The position numbers were made by a program, and so were the translations under genes. Positions 8,771-19,140 of a stretch of 64,000 bases of DNA are shown piece after piece. This stretch comes from Flavobacteria bacterium MS024-3C (GTDB lineage: Bacteria > Bacteroidota > Bacteroidia > Flavobacteriales > Flavobacteriaceae). Location of the stretch: positions 124,001 to 188,000 of the forward strand of contig ABVW01000001.1 of assembly GCA_000173115.1 (NCBI GenBank), given 5' to 3'. The first letter of the stretch is position 1. Each line of letters starts with the position of its first letter. The notes under the pieces were generated by a model. It made no database searches. It saw only the letters and a list, made by a program, of their open reading frames with translations, and had not been told where the DNA came from.

Positions 8771-10219
8771 ATGGAAAAAACTATTGATCCAAACATACAA
8801 GGAACCGCATTGAAGCTAAACCTTCAAGGCTCAAACGCAAAAAAACTTTATATAGAAAGTTATGGTTGCGCCATGAATTTTTCAGATTCCGAAGTAGTTG
8901 CGTCAATATTAGCCGCTGAGGGGTATCACACCACAGAGGTATTAGAAGAAGCAGACCTTGTGCTGATCAATACTTGCTCCATTAGAGATAAGGCGGAACA
9001 AACCGTGAGAAAACGCTTAGAGAAATTTCAGGCCGTGAAACGCAGCAACCCACAAATGAAAGTAGGGGTGTTAGGGTGTATGGCAGAAAGACTCAAAACA
9101 AAGCTACTCGAAGAGGCCAAAATTGTAGATATGGTAGTAGGCCCAGATGCCTATAAAGACATTCCTAATTTACTTAAAGAAGTGGAGGCTGGAAGAAATG
9201 CCGTCAATGTGATTTTATCAAAAGAGGAAACCTATGGGGACATTGCTCCTGTGAGACTGGCCAGCAATAAAATTACCGCTTTTGTTTCCATTACAAGAGG
9301 CTGTGACAATATGTGTACTTTTTGCGTAGTCCCATTTACAAGGGGGAGAGAAAGATCCAGAGACCCACTTTCCATACTTACAGAAATACAGGACCTCTGG
9401 GACAAAGGCTATAAAGAAATGACCCTTTTAGGGCAGAATGTAGACAGCTACCTTTGGTACGGAGGTGGTTTAAAAAAAGATTTTAATAAAGCCACCCAAA
9501 TGGCTCAGGCTACAGCAGTAAATTTTTCACAGTTGTTAGAAAAAGTAGCGCTAAAGTTTCCTGAAATGAGAATTCGTTTTTCCACTTCAAATCCACAGGA
9601 CATGACCTTGGATGTGGTTAGAACCATGGCGGCACATTCAAATATTTGCAAGCACATTCACTTGCCCGTACAAAGCGGAAGTAACCGTATTCTAAAAGCC
9701 ATGAACCGCCAACACACTAGAGAAGAATATATGGCTCTTATAGACAATATTAGGGCTATAATCCCTGACTGTGCTATTTCTCAAGATATGATTATTGGGT
9801 TCCCCAATGAAACCGAAGAAGACCACAAGGACACCCTAAGCCTTATGGAATATGTAAAATATGATTTCGGTTATATGTACTCCTACTCAGACAGGCCAGG
9901 AACTGCAGCTGGAAAAAACTTAGCAGACAATATCCCGGAAACCTTAAAAAGCAAAAGACTTGCAGAAGTCATAGCCGTCCAACGCAAACATGCTGCCATG
10001 CACACTCAAAATAGGGTAGGTAAAATTGAAACCGTGTTGGTAGAGGGGGTATCAAAAAAATCAGAGAAAGACCTCATGGGAAGAAACAACTACAATGCCG
10101 TAGTGGTATTTCCAAGAGAAACTTATAAAATTGGTGACCTAGTTGCAGTAAAAATTACAGATTGTACCTCCGGAACCTTATTAGGAAAAGCCATTTCACA
10201 CACCAAACTTTCATCATAA
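8771..10219 (+). CDS. miaB: tRNA-2-methylthio-N6-dimethylallyladenosine synthase MiaB
   Basis: The 482-residue radical-SAM methylthiotransferase adds the 2-methylthio group to i6A37 of tRNAs. The N-terminal MTTase domain has its three cluster cysteines in [21 protein letters not shown] and [10 protein letters not shown]. The radical-SAM CxxxCxxC motif is [23 protein letters not shown]-terminal TRAM domain ([11 protein letters not shown]...[13 protein letters not shown]) completes the family architecture. The stop codon overlaps the ATG of the next gene by one base (TAATG), so it is translationally coupled and heads the operon that runs to secG. Confidence 0.97.
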   Translation: MEKTIDPNIQGTALKLNLQGSNAKKLYIESYGCAMNFSDSEVVASILAAEGYHTTEVLEEADLVLINTCSIRDKAEQTVRKRLEKFQAVKRSNPQMKVGVLGCMAERLKTKLLEEAKIVDMVVGPDAYKDIPNLLKEVEAGRNAVNVILSKEETYGDIAPVRLASNKITAFVSITRGCDNMCTFCVVPFTRGRERSRDPLSILTEIQDLWDKGYKEMTLLGQNVDSYLWYGGGLKKDFNKATQMAQATAVNFSQLLEKVALKFPEMRIRFSTSNPQDMTLDVVRTMAAHSNICKHIHLPVQSGSNRILKAMNRQHTREEYMALIDNIRAIIPDCAISQDMIIGFPNETEEDHKDTLSLMEYVKYDFGYMYSYSDRPGTAAGKNLADNIPETLKSKRLAEVIAVQRKHAAMHTQNRVGKIETVLVEGVSKKSEKDLMGRNNYNAVVVFPRETYKIGDLVAVKITDCTSGTLLGKAISHTKLSS

Positions 10220-11562
10220 TGGAAAACTTGCAAGCCATTAAACAACGATTTGAAATTATTGGAAATGACCCTACATTAAATAGGTCATTGGAGAAAGCTA
10301 TTCAGGTAGCCCCTACAGATATCTCCGTATTGGTTACAGGAGAAAGTGGGGTAGGAAAAGAATCTATTCCAAAAATCATTCACGGACTTTCCCACAGAAA
10401 ACACTCAAAATACATTGCCGTAAACTGCGGAGCTATTCCAGAAGGTACCATAGATAGTGAACTTTTTGGTCATGAAAAAGGCGCTTTTACAGGCGCAACA
10501 GCAACCAGAAGTGGCTACTTTGAAGTGGCAGATGGTGGAACTATTTTTTTAGATGAAGTAGGAGAATTGCCTTTAACCACACAAGTGAGACTCCTTAGGG
10601 TACTAGAAAATGGAGAATTCTTAAAAGTAGGGTCCTCACAAGTCCAAAAAACCAATGTAAGAATAGTCGCTGCTACCAACGTAGAAATGACCAAAGCCAT
10701 TCAAGAAGGCAAATTCAGAGAAGACCTTTATTACCGATTAAGCACTATTGAGATAGGGGTTCCTCCATTGCGCACTAGAAAAGAAGACATCCATCTTTTA
10801 TTTAGAAAATTTGCATCGGACTTTGGACAAAAATATAAGATGCCTACCATTCGACTTTCAGAGGAAGCGGTTCAAATGCTCATAAAATACAGGTGGCCAG
10901 GCAACATTAGACAACTCCGAAACATTGCGGAACAAATATCTGTATTGGAATCTTCAAGAGAAGTAAATGTCAAAACCCTACAATCCTACCTCCCACAGGT
11001 GCACAGCAGCCAATTGCCTGCAGTCATTGGATCTGAAAAACAATCTAGTGATTTCTCCAATGAAAGAGAAATACTGTATAAGGTACTCTTTGACATGAAA
11101 GGAGACCTCAACGACTTGAAAAAACTGACTTTAGAATTGCTAAAAGGAAAAGATGGTGCTTCAGTACAAAAAGAAAACGACAACCTCATTAGAAAAATAT
11201 ACGGTAATGAGTCTCAAAAATCCGCGCAATTAGAAGCACTTTCCTCTTATCAAGAAAATGAGGACAATTATGACGACGAGGCGGTTTCAGACAATGATTA
11301 TGAACCCCTTCCCTCTAAATCAATATTAGCCATTCAAAACAGTGCTTCTGAAAAAGACCATATGCCTGATTCAAATCCTTCCGACAAGTACCATTTTGCA
11401 GAAGAAATTGAAGAAGAAGAAACCCTATCTTTACATGACAAAGAAATTGAGCTCATTATTAAAGCCTTAGATCGCAATAAAGGGAAAAGAAAATTAGCAG
11501 CATCCGAGTTAGGTATCTCAGAAAGAACACTTTACAGAAAAATCAAACAATACAACCTCTAA
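10219..11562 (+). CDS. Sigma-54-dependent transcriptional activator (AAA+ / Fis-type HTH)
   Basis: With the ATG at 10219, which overlaps the miaB stop, the protein has 447 residues; an upstream in-frame start inside miaB is unlikely. Walker A is GESGVGKE (41-48) and the GAFTGA loop that contacts sigma54 is intact (88-93). TIFLDEVGELP is Walker B and RWPGNIRQLRN is a sensor motif. The C-terminus has a Fis-type helix-turn-helix (AASELGISERTLYRKIKQYNL). There is no N-terminal receiver, GAF or PAS domain, only about 15 residues before the AAA+ core. An acidic, low-complexity linker (roughly 330-415) separates AAA+ from the HTH. The target genes are unknown; a sigma54-like element lies upstream of groES nearby. 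Confidence 0.92.
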   Translation: MENLQAIKQRFEIIGNDPTLNRSLEKAIQVAPTDISVLVTGESGVGKESIPKIIHGLSHRKHSKYIAVNCGAIPEGTIDSELFGHEKGAFTGATATRSGYFEVADGGTIFLDEVGELPLTTQVRLLRVLENGEFLKVGSSQVQKTNVRIVAATNVEMTKAIQEGKFREDLYYRLSTIEIGVPPLRTRKEDIHLLFRKFASDFGQKYKMPTIRLSEEAVQMLIKYRWPGNIRQLRNIAEQISVLESSREVNVKTLQSYLPQVHSSQLPAVIGSEKQSSDFSNEREILYKVLFDMKGDLNDLKKLTLELLKGKDGASVQKENDNLIRKIYGNESQKSAQLEALSSYQENEDNYDDEAVSDNDYEPLPSKSILAIQNSASEKDHMPDSNPSDKYHFAEEIEEEETLSLHDKEIELIIKALDRNKGKRKLAASELGISERTLYRKIKQYNL

Positions 11563-12104
11563 TGCGCCATTATACATTTAAAACTTTTAGGTTAGAAATT
11601 AAAATAGCCCTAATCATAATCATTGCACTAACACTAAACGGCTGTGGAATTTACAATTTCACAGGAGGGAATGTGGGTACAGCTAAAACATTTCAGGTAA
11701 ACTTTTTTCAAAACTACGCCTCAGACAATCCAGGCTCTACCATAGAACCTGGCTTAGACAATACTTTTACCCTAGCATTGCAAGATTTCATACAAAATCA
11801 AACCAGTCTAGACCTCACAAATACCAACGGAGATCTTATTTATGAGGGGGAAATTGTAGAGTTCAGGGTATCTCCAATGTCTGCAACTGCCCAACAAACT
11901 GCGGCTCAAAACAGGTTAACTATAGGTATTAATGTGCGTTTTTTCAACACGACCAAAGAAGACGCAGATTTTGAAAAAAGATTTTCGTTTTTTTATGACT
12001 ACCCAGCAGATTCCATGCTAGACAGTGTCAAGAATGACGCTTTTGATGCCATATTTGAAAGGATACTCCAGGATATATTTAGTGCCTCTCTAGCAGACTG
12101 GTAA
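11562..12104 (+). CDS. lptE: LPS assembly lipoprotein, LptE family
   Basis: The 180-residue lipoprotein has signal sequence ending LTLNGC (Cys28) followed by GIYNFTGG, typical of flavobacterial LptE-like proteins. LptE plugs the LptD barrel in the outer membrane and helps insert lipopolysaccharide. The gene overlaps the stop of the sigma54 activator by one base (TAATG). The family is short and weakly conserved, so the call rests on lipobox, size, the YxFTGG motif after the Cys and the well-known neighbourhood (miaB, activator, lptE, secG). The distant lptC and lpxB genes in this window serve the same pathway. Confidence 0.85.
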   Translation: MRHYTFKTFRLEIKIALIIIIALTLNGCGIYNFTGGNVGTAKTFQVNFFQNYASDNPGSTIEPGLDNTFTLALQDFIQNQTSLDLTNTNGDLIYEGEIVEFRVSPMSATAQQTAAQNRLTIGINVRFFNTTKEDADFEKRFSFFYDYPADSMLDSVKNDAFDAIFERILQDIFSASLADW

Positions 12105-12146
12105 ACCATAGACAACTATTTAAAGGGAACTCCTTATATTAGCCAC

Positions 12147-12989
12147 ATGCAAGTAAGTCGCTTTACAGATCTATTAGAAAAACCTTTGGAAATAATACAA
12201 GAGTCAGACCTGTCTGCATTGCGACAGATTGTGGAAACTTACCCTTATTTTCAGGCAGCCAGAGGAATGGAATTAATAGGCTTAAAAAACGCTAATAGCT
12301 TTAAATACAACGCCGCCCTAAAAAAACATGCTGCCTACACCTCAGATCGCTCTTGGCTTTTTGAAATAATCACACAAGAAGCTTTTAACAGCCAGACAAA
12401 AGTGAAGAAAGCGCCTCAAACCTCGCTTTCTAAAGAAACAGACCTAGCAAAACAAGGCGCAGAACCATCGGAAATACCCACTATTACTCAAAAATATACT
12501 GAAGAAGATTACACGGAACAAACTTCGGATAAAAAAAACGACTCTCAGCAAGTCAAAGAAGCAAACTTTTCTTCCCTTGAGCTCGGTAAACCACTAGAAT
12601 TTAACAAAAATGATCGATATTCTTTTGAAGAGTGGCTGCAATTGAGTGCTAAAAATTCTGTTGAGAACAAAACTGAAACAAGCATTGTAAAAACCTCCGA
12701 TACGCCCAAAAAAGCAGCTAAAATGGCACAAATTAATGCCTTTATAGCCACAAACCCTAAGATGAGTACTCCTTTGACAAACCCAGAAGAAATAACGATT
12801 AAAGACGCTCAGAAAATAAACAAGGAAGCGTTAATGACAGAAACACTAGCCAGGGTTTACTTAGAGCAAAAAAAATATAAAAAAGCCCTTCAAGCCTATA
12901 AAATATTAAGTTTGAAATATCCAGAAAAAAATAGTTTCTTTGCAAGCCAAATTAAAGTGGTACAAAAATTAATTAAAGAGAATTTATAG
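12147..12989 (+). CDS. TPR-like protein of unknown function
   Basis: The protein has 280 residues and no signal peptide, so it is probably cytoplasmic. The N-terminal part (QIVETYPYFQAARGMELIGLK) and the C-terminal part (ETLARVYLEQKKYKKALQAYKILSLKYPEKNSFFASQI) look like helical TPR-type repeats, separated by a low-complexity Lys/Glu/Ser-rich linker of about 100 residues. It is placed 42 nt after lptE and ends 2 nt before the secG start. The position between lptE and secG is conserved in flavobacteria, hinting at an envelope or secretion-related scaffold role, but no function can be assigned from sequence. Confidence 0.85.
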   Translation: MQVSRFTDLLEKPLEIIQESDLSALRQIVETYPYFQAARGMELIGLKNANSFKYNAALKKHAAYTSDRSWLFEIITQEAFNSQTKVKKAPQTSLSKETDLAKQGAEPSEIPTITQKYTEEDYTEQTSDKKNDSQQVKEANFSSLELGKPLEFNKNDRYSFEEWLQLSAKNSVENKTETSIVKTSDTPKKAAKMAQINAFIATNPKMSTPLTNPEEITIKDAQKINKEALMTETLARVYLEQKKYKKALQAYKILSLKYPEKNSFFASQIKVVQKLIKENL

Positions 12990-12991
12990 TC

Positions 12992-13363
12992 ATGAGTACA
13001 TTTACCATATTTCTAATCCTGATCCTTATTGTTAGTGTTTTACTAATGCTTGTTATTATGGTCCAAAACCCTAAAGGTGGCGGATTGTCTTCTTCATTAG
13101 GAGGAGGTTCAAGCCAAGTAGTTGGTGGCGTTAAAAAAACAGGCGACTTTTTAGACAAGAGTACTTGGACACTTGCCACGCTTTTAATTGTTTTAATTTT
13201 ACTTTCAAACGTAGCTTTAAAAGGCAATTACGCGGGTGCAGATTCTAAACTTTTAGATACTGAAATTAATACTGCAGCTCCAGAAGTACTCCTTGAAGAA
13301 GCTGTTGAAGTTCCTGTGGAAACTTTAGAGGTTCCAGCAAAATCAGAAGATACTCAAGAGTAA
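12992..13363 (+). CDS. secG: Preprotein translocase subunit SecG
   Basis: The 123-residue SecG is the small accessory subunit of the SecYEG channel in the inner membrane. It has two membrane helices (about 3-23 and 51-70) separated by a cytosolic loop with the family motif VMVQNPKGGGLSSSLGGG. The C-terminal 40 residues are acidic and rich in Val, Glu and Pro, an extension frequent in Bacteroidota. Last gene of the miaB operon: two hairpins with T-tracts follow its stop. Confidence 0.93.
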   Translation: MSTFTIFLILILIVSVLLMLVIMVQNPKGGGLSSSLGGGSSQVVGGVKKTGDFLDKSTWTLATLLIVLILLSNVALKGNYAGADSKLLDTEINTAAPEVLLEEAVEVPVETLEVPAKSEDTQE

Positions 13364-13370
13364 TACCCTG

Positions 13371-13390
13371 AAAGACAAAAGGTCTTTTTT
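13371..13390 (+). terminator. Rho-independent terminator 1 after secG
   Basis: The stem AAAGAC / GTCTTT (13371-13376 with 13382-13387) has a 5-nt loop AAAAG and is followed by more T residues to 13390. It starts 8 nt after the secG stop. The stem is short, so it is probably helped by the second hairpin directly downstream. Confidence 0.6.
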
Positions 13391-13400
13391 AAGATATTTA

Positions 13401-13435
13401 AAATGCCAGCTTATGACAAGCTGGCATTTTTTTTT
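13401..13435 (+). terminator. Rho-independent terminator 2 after secG
   Basis: A 12-bp perfect stem (AAATGCCAGCTT, 13401-13412, with AAGCTGGCATTT, 13418-13429) carries a 5-nt loop and runs into a continuous T-tract ending at 13435. It is a strong intrinsic terminator and separates the secG operon from groES-groEL, implying an independent groESL promoter. Confidence 0.9.
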
Positions 13436-13457
13436 ACGGTTTTGTCATAAAACTGAA

Positions 13458-13475
13458 TTGGCACAATTTATGACA
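13458..13475 (+). promoter_or_regulatory. Degenerate sigma-54-like (-24/-12) element upstream of groES
   Basis: TTGGCAC at 13458-13464 matches the sigma54 -24 half exactly. Ten bases after the GG, the expected GC of the -12 half is replaced by GA (ATGACA, 13470-13475), so the match is incomplete. It sits about 40 nt upstream of the groES ATG. No better housekeeping promoter was seen in this gap. A sigma54 activator gene lies about 2 kb upstream. Confidence 0.35.
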
Positions 13476-13515
13476 CTAGTTGTACATAAAATTAAATTAT
13501 CTAAATAATCATATT

Positions 13516-15455
<1,940 letters not shown>

Positions 15456-15471
15456 TGTTTTAATACCATAT

Positions 15472-15510
15472 AAAAACCCCCTTTGGACGTCCAAAGGGGG
15501 TTTTTTATTT
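15472..15510. terminator. Bidirectional terminator between groEL and the metal operon
   Basis: A perfect 34-bp palindrome (AAAAACCCCCTTTGGAC, 15472-15488, with its exact complement at 15489-15505) is flanked by A-rich sequence on the left and T-rich on the right. It lies between the convergent groEL stop (15455) and the stop of the minus-strand gene (15530), so it can serve both directions. Confidence 0.9.
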
Positions 15511-15529
15511 TAAAAAATCAGAGAATACG

Positions 15530-16300
15530 CTAAACAAGCATGGCCAAGGCCATAGCAATCATTATTGCATTTTCAATAAAAGTAGCCTGTGTCATGGGTA
15601 GCTTCAACGCAGTTCCCAAGCAAGCACATTGGATTTGCTGCTTACTTAAAAGAGATTGTACCACCCCAATCGTAGTGGCCCCTAAAATAATTAAAGTAAT
15701 GACCAATACTTGGAACACCCCTATTCTCATTAAAAGCAACACCCCCAATGCCAGCTCTATAAAAGGATATATTTTTCCATAAAAAGAAAGCCGCTTGGCA
15801 ATAGGATCGTACATGGCAAAACTTGCTGGAAAGCTCTTTAAATCCAATAATTTAAAAAAGGCGAACACCAAGTAAAATAAAGCCATAAAATCCAACATCA
15901 TTTCAGACCACAATAAGGCAAAGCCCAATTCGCGAATGTCTGCAAAATAGGCTAGAAAAACGCCGCCAATCAAAAATCCAAAGATTAAATAGAGGGGCTT
16001 AAGCTGCTTCCAAGGAGAATCAACAACATTTAAATGGTCGCTGTTATTGTGGTGATCTACCTCAGAAACAGGAACCGTAATTTTATCTTGCTCCAACGTT
16101 TCAACACGATATTTCTCTCCTAATAATTTTTGAATATCGGCTGCTTTAGGGCGCAGCTTGGCTTGAATAAAAGCACGATTCAAAGTTAAATCTACTATGA
16201 CATGCGACACCCCTTCCATGGCTTCAATGGTCTTTTTAACATTTGCTACACAGCCCATGCAAGTCATTCCTGCTACACTATAAATTGTTGTTGCATCCAT
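15530..16300 (-). CDS. HMA-domain membrane protein with MauE/DoxX-like region
   Basis: The protein has 256 residues. The N-terminal heavy-metal-associated domain (about 1-70) has the GMTCMGC motif (C14, C17). A His/Asn/Asp linker (VDHHNNSDH) leads to four or five membrane helices (from about 105) resembling the MauE/DoxX-type redox-associated membrane proteins, with a CACLG motif in the loop near residue 225. A metal-binding domain fused to a thiol-handling membrane region suggests transfer of metal ions or of reducing equivalents across the inner membrane. It overlaps the preceding NHL gene by one base and is the last gene of the five-gene operon. Metal specificity is unknown; copper or mercury are plausible. 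Confidence 0.75.
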   Translation of the reverse strand: MDATTIYSVAGMTCMGCVANVKKTIEAMEGVSHVIVDLTLNRAFIQAKLRPKAADIQKLLGEKYRVETLEQDKITVPVSEVDHHNNSDHLNVVDSPWKQLKPLYLIFGFLIGGVFLAYFADIRELGFALLWSEMMLDFMALFYLVFAFFKLLDLKSFPASFAMYDPIAKRLSFYGKIYPFIELALGVLLLMRIGVFQVLVITLIILGATTIGVVQSLLSKQQIQCACLGTALKLPMTQATFIENAIMIAMALAMLV

Positions 16301-17136
16301 TAATTGTCAAAATAATAACGGTTCATTTGCTGTTTTTTATAATCTATCACATACAGTTTTTCCTTATAAATGATAGCGTCTATAGGCTTTTCCAACCCAG
16401 TCTCAATGATTTGAGCCAATTGTCCGTCTTTAAAAAACACCAACAACCTATGGTTCTCAAAATCTGTTACAAAAACCTGCGTTTCGCTCACGTATAAACC
16501 CGTAGCAGCATTCATTTTCTGATCCACTCCAATCATTCTCACAAAAGTACCACGCTTGTCGAACAACTGAATTCTATTATTATAGGCGTCTGCCACCCAA
16601 ATATTTTGGTCCGTAATCTGAACATCTGTAGGGTAATAAAACTGCCCAGCGTCTTTTCCTTCGGTACCTATAGAAATCCAGTCTGCTCCATTAAAGTACA
16701 AAATCCTATGGTTGTAGAAATCTGCAATAGCGCGCTCTTCTCCAAAAACAGCAATGGATGCAGGTGCATCTAAGGAGTCCTTTAAAATTAGAGGCAGCGG
16801 AGACTTTGAAGGTAGCTTAAACTGTGCAATGGTGTCAGATCCATATTGTGGCACCCACAATCCTTGCGCATTCGCATCTATATGCATGGGTCTGTCCAAT
16901 CCCAATATACTGTCTTGAACTTGCCCTAAACTATTTACAGCAATCAGTCTATTGTGGTCTCCATCAGAGAGCCAAAACTGGTCCTCAAAGACCCCAATAC
17001 CAATAGGATTAATCCCCGGAAGAGATAGGGAATCTTCCAACACCCATTGCTGGGTAGCTGGTGTCTTGCGCTCACAACTCACTAGAGTGATGAGTGCCAC
17101 TAAAACAATCGAAAAAATATATTTTACCTGTCTCAT
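16300..17136 (-). CDS. NHL-repeat lipoprotein
   Basis: The 278-residue lipoprotein has signal sequence ending TLVSC (Cys21). The mature part is a beta-propeller of NHL-like repeats: FEDQFWLSDGDHNRLIAVN, VPQYGSDTIAQF, AIADFYNHRILYF, WVADAYNNRIQLFD and FVTDFENHRLLVF repeat the D-x-x-N-N/H-R-(I/L) pattern about every 45 residues. Such propellers are binding scaffolds; no catalytic residues are visible. It starts 1 nt after the preceding two-domain HMA gene stop and overlaps the next gene by one base, so it belongs to the metal-related operon, probably anchored in a membrane facing the periplasm. Confidence 0.8.
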   Translation of the reverse strand: MRQVKYIFSIVLVALITLVSCERKTPATQQWVLEDSLSLPGINPIGIGVFEDQFWLSDGDHNRLIAVNSLGQVQDSILGLDRPMHIDANAQGLWVPQYGSDTIAQFKLPSKSPLPLILKDSLDAPASIAVFGEERAIADFYNHRILYFNGADWISIGTEGKDAGQFYYPTDVQITDQNIWVADAYNNRIQLFDKRGTFVRMIGVDQKMNAATGLYVSETQVFVTDFENHRLLVFFKDGQLAQIIETGLEKPIDAIIYKEKLYVIDYKKQQMNRYYFDN

Positions 17137-17137
17137 A

Positions 17138-17770
17138 CTATTTGTCTTCTATTCGTTCGTATTTACAACACATTGGCAATCCGTCATAAGTGTTTTCACT
17201 AGCTTTATGGTCTTTGGTGTCATGTCCTGCTGCTGCAATTGCTTTTGAAATAGAGGCTAAATCTAAAGCTGCTGCGTCATAAGAAATGTCTAGCATTTTT
17301 GTTTTGGCATCCCAAGCGGCAGCTGCAACTCCTTGCAATCTAGAAGTGGCCTTTAATATTCTCGCTTCACACATTTCACAGTTTCCGGCCACAAACATTT
17401 TTTTAGACACCACTCCTGCAACCCCTTGATCTACAGCAGCTAAAGGTGCATCTGTCTCTACCAGTCCATTGGCTCTGGTAATCACTGTTTTCATAGGTGT
17501 GTAACCCGCTTTTTCTACCTGTTGTACTACAGCAGTTAACGAAAGTGACTTTTCAGAAGGGTATTGAAAACTAAAATCTCCCGTTTCAATATCTATCTGT
17601 ACTCCCTTAATTCCTTTGAATTCTTTGAATTTTTTCTCCAGGCCATAAGCGCAAAAAGGACAGCCTAAACCGTCTACTTGTACTTGAAAATCATCCATAC
17701 TCTTTTGTGCAAATGCCAGGGAGCTACCGAGCATTAAAAAGCTAAAAATTGATATAATTATTGTTTTCAT
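17138..17770 (-). CDS. Periplasmic protein with two heavy-metal-associated domains
   Basis: The 210-residue protein has a signal peptide (about 1-21, ending AFAQ). A first HMA-like domain carries GLGCPFCAYG (C37, C40) and a second carries VAGNCEMCEAR (C131, C134). A Cys pair (CC, 201-202) lies near the C-terminus. Exported tandem HMA domains fit a metal chaperone or metal-binding redox partner in the periplasm. It lies between an outer-membrane-like protein (18 nt upstream) and the NHL lipoprotein (1 nt downstream). Which metal is bound cannot be told; copper(I) is the usual CxxC ligand in this fold. Confidence 0.8.
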   Translation of the reverse strand: MKTIIISIFSFLMLGSSLAFAQKSMDDFQVQVDGLGCPFCAYGLEKKFKEFKGIKGVQIDIETGDFSFQYPSEKSLSLTAVVQQVEKAGYTPMKTVITRANGLVETDAPLAAVDQGVAGVVSKKMFVAGNCEMCEARILKATSRLQGVAAAAWDAKTKMLDISYDAAALDLASISKAIAAAGHDTKDHKASENTYDGLPMCCKYERIEDK

Positions 17771-17788
17771 AATGGTGTTTTTAAAAGG

Positions 17789-18568
17789 TTAAAAAGTAAA
17801 GCGAGTTCCCAAGAACAAGCTTCTGTTAAAAGTCATGTTTTGAGGCATATCGTTAATCATTGGAAGCTGATATGCCAAGTCAAAGGTGATATTTTTTCTA
17901 GCGTATTGTATGCCTTGGGCATACAAAAGCTGATACCCCTTTTGCTCCCACAACCACTGCTGGGTATACTCAAAAAATAAATTAATCTGCCTATTGGGGT
18001 ATTGTGGCTTAAGAAGTGGCAAACCAAATCCCAATTTGTGCTGCAGAAAATCTAAATCTCCTTCGGGAATATGATTGAGTCCCAGCTCAAATGAGATGCC
18101 GTATTTGAGGCTTTCATAACCTGCTACAAAACCGTAATACCCTTGGTACAAACCACTGCTGAGTTCCATGACGCCTAGTGCCTCTCCGGTTGGAAGCGTC
18201 TGAAGTGTTTTGGCGACCATCCTAAAGGTCTTGCCTGTTCCATCTATTCTGAGGAATTGATATTTGGCTAAGAGCTTGACATCGGCCAGGGACTGGCCAG
18301 AAGTTCCGTCTGCCAACTCATAAGAAACTTTAGGGATGTGAATGGCTACAAGTGCATTTGAACTGATCAGATAATGCAGCATTATAGGGGTGTATTTAAA
18401 GGTCCCCATAGCGGTTTTTCTGTGTTCAATTAAAGTTTTGGCCGTAAAACTTCCACCACCCAACATAATGGGTTTGTCTGAAGTAATTGGGGGTCCTTGA
18501 GCGAAAAGACTGACTGAAAAGCACCCAAATATACCTAGGGCGTAGAGGTATTTAATACAATATTTCAT
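17789..18568 (-). CDS. Outer-membrane beta-barrel-like protein
   Basis: The 259-residue protein has a signal peptide (about 1-23, ending LFAQG). The rest is made of alternating hydrophobic/aromatic strands (for example YQGYYGFVAGYESLKYGISFELGLNHI and INLFFEYTQQWLW) and ends in an aromatic residue (GTRFTF), as outer-membrane barrels do. I do not recognise a specific family; annotation as a transporter-like outer-membrane protein is likely. In the metal-related operon it may provide efflux or uptake across the outer membrane. The gap to the upstream HYC gene is 74 nt and to the downstream HMA gene 18 nt. Confidence 0.65.
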   Translation of the reverse strand: MKYCIKYLYALGIFGCFSVSLFAQGPPITSDKPIMLGGGSFTAKTLIEHRKTAMGTFKYTPIMLHYLISSNALVAIHIPKVSYELADGTSGQSLADVKLLAKYQFLRIDGTGKTFRMVAKTLQTLPTGEALGVMELSSGLYQGYYGFVAGYESLKYGISFELGLNHIPEGDLDFLQHKLGFGLPLLKPQYPNRQINLFFEYTQQWLWEQKGYQLLYAQGIQYARKNITFDLAYQLPMINDMPQNMTFNRSLFLGTRFTF

Positions 18569-18642
18569 CGTAGATTTTTTTAAATTAATAGCACTGCATC
18601 CAAAACATTTGGAAGAGAAAATTTTAAAAAAGCCTAACTGAT

Positions 18643-19047
18643 CTAGATTAAAAATTGTTGGTGAAGTATGAAAAGTGAGTGACCCTGCTTGGGTGGAGGT
18701 GGCTCAAATAAAAGCACCTTTGTTAAAGGCCTGATCCAAAAAACAACTTCATATTTAATGTCAATTTGAGGAACAAAGTCTGCCAATACAGGAATAAAAA
18801 TAGCTTCAACTGCCTGTTTAAATAGTGGCGTTGGTTCAACCACTTCTGCAATTTCATTACAACAAGAGGGCTTTGACCATTCGCCTTCTTCTTCCATCTC
18901 CATACCACAAGTTTCCGGTGTACCAAAAAGAGCAGAATCTACTTTTATAGTCCCGCAATAATGGGTCCCAAAAGTCCATGAAGTAGACGCTCCTAAAACC
19001 AAGAGTGCCAAAAGGGTAGAAATGAATATAGAAAGTCTATTTTTCAC
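18643..19047 (-). CDS. HYC_CC_PP family secreted protein
   Basis: The protein has about 134 residues. After an N-terminal hydrophobic signal it shows the family-defining landmarks THYCG (29-31), PSCCN in the middle and a PPPP stretch near the C-terminus. Members are small exported Bacteroidota proteins usually next to metal genes, and their function is unknown. The GTG at 19047 is preferred as start; the alternative is a TTG at 19060-19062. A -7-like TACTTTTG box (complement of 19052-19059) ends only 5 nt before the GTG, so the transcript could be leaderless or the start assignment may be off. It is the first gene of the metal-related operon. Confidence 0.75.
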   Translation of the reverse strand: MKNRLSIFISTLLALLVLGASTSWTFGTHYCGTIKVDSALFGTPETCGMEMEEEGEWSKPSCCNEIAEVVEPTPLFKQAVEAIFIPVLADFVPQIDIKYEVVFWIRPLTKVLLFEPPPPKQGHSLFILHQQFLI

Positions 19048-19140
19048 CTTACAAAAGTACAAAAAAACCGAGAAAAAGAACGTATTTTTGTTCTTTGATT
19101 AAAACCCTTAAAATAGGGTAATATACAAATACAATTTTAA

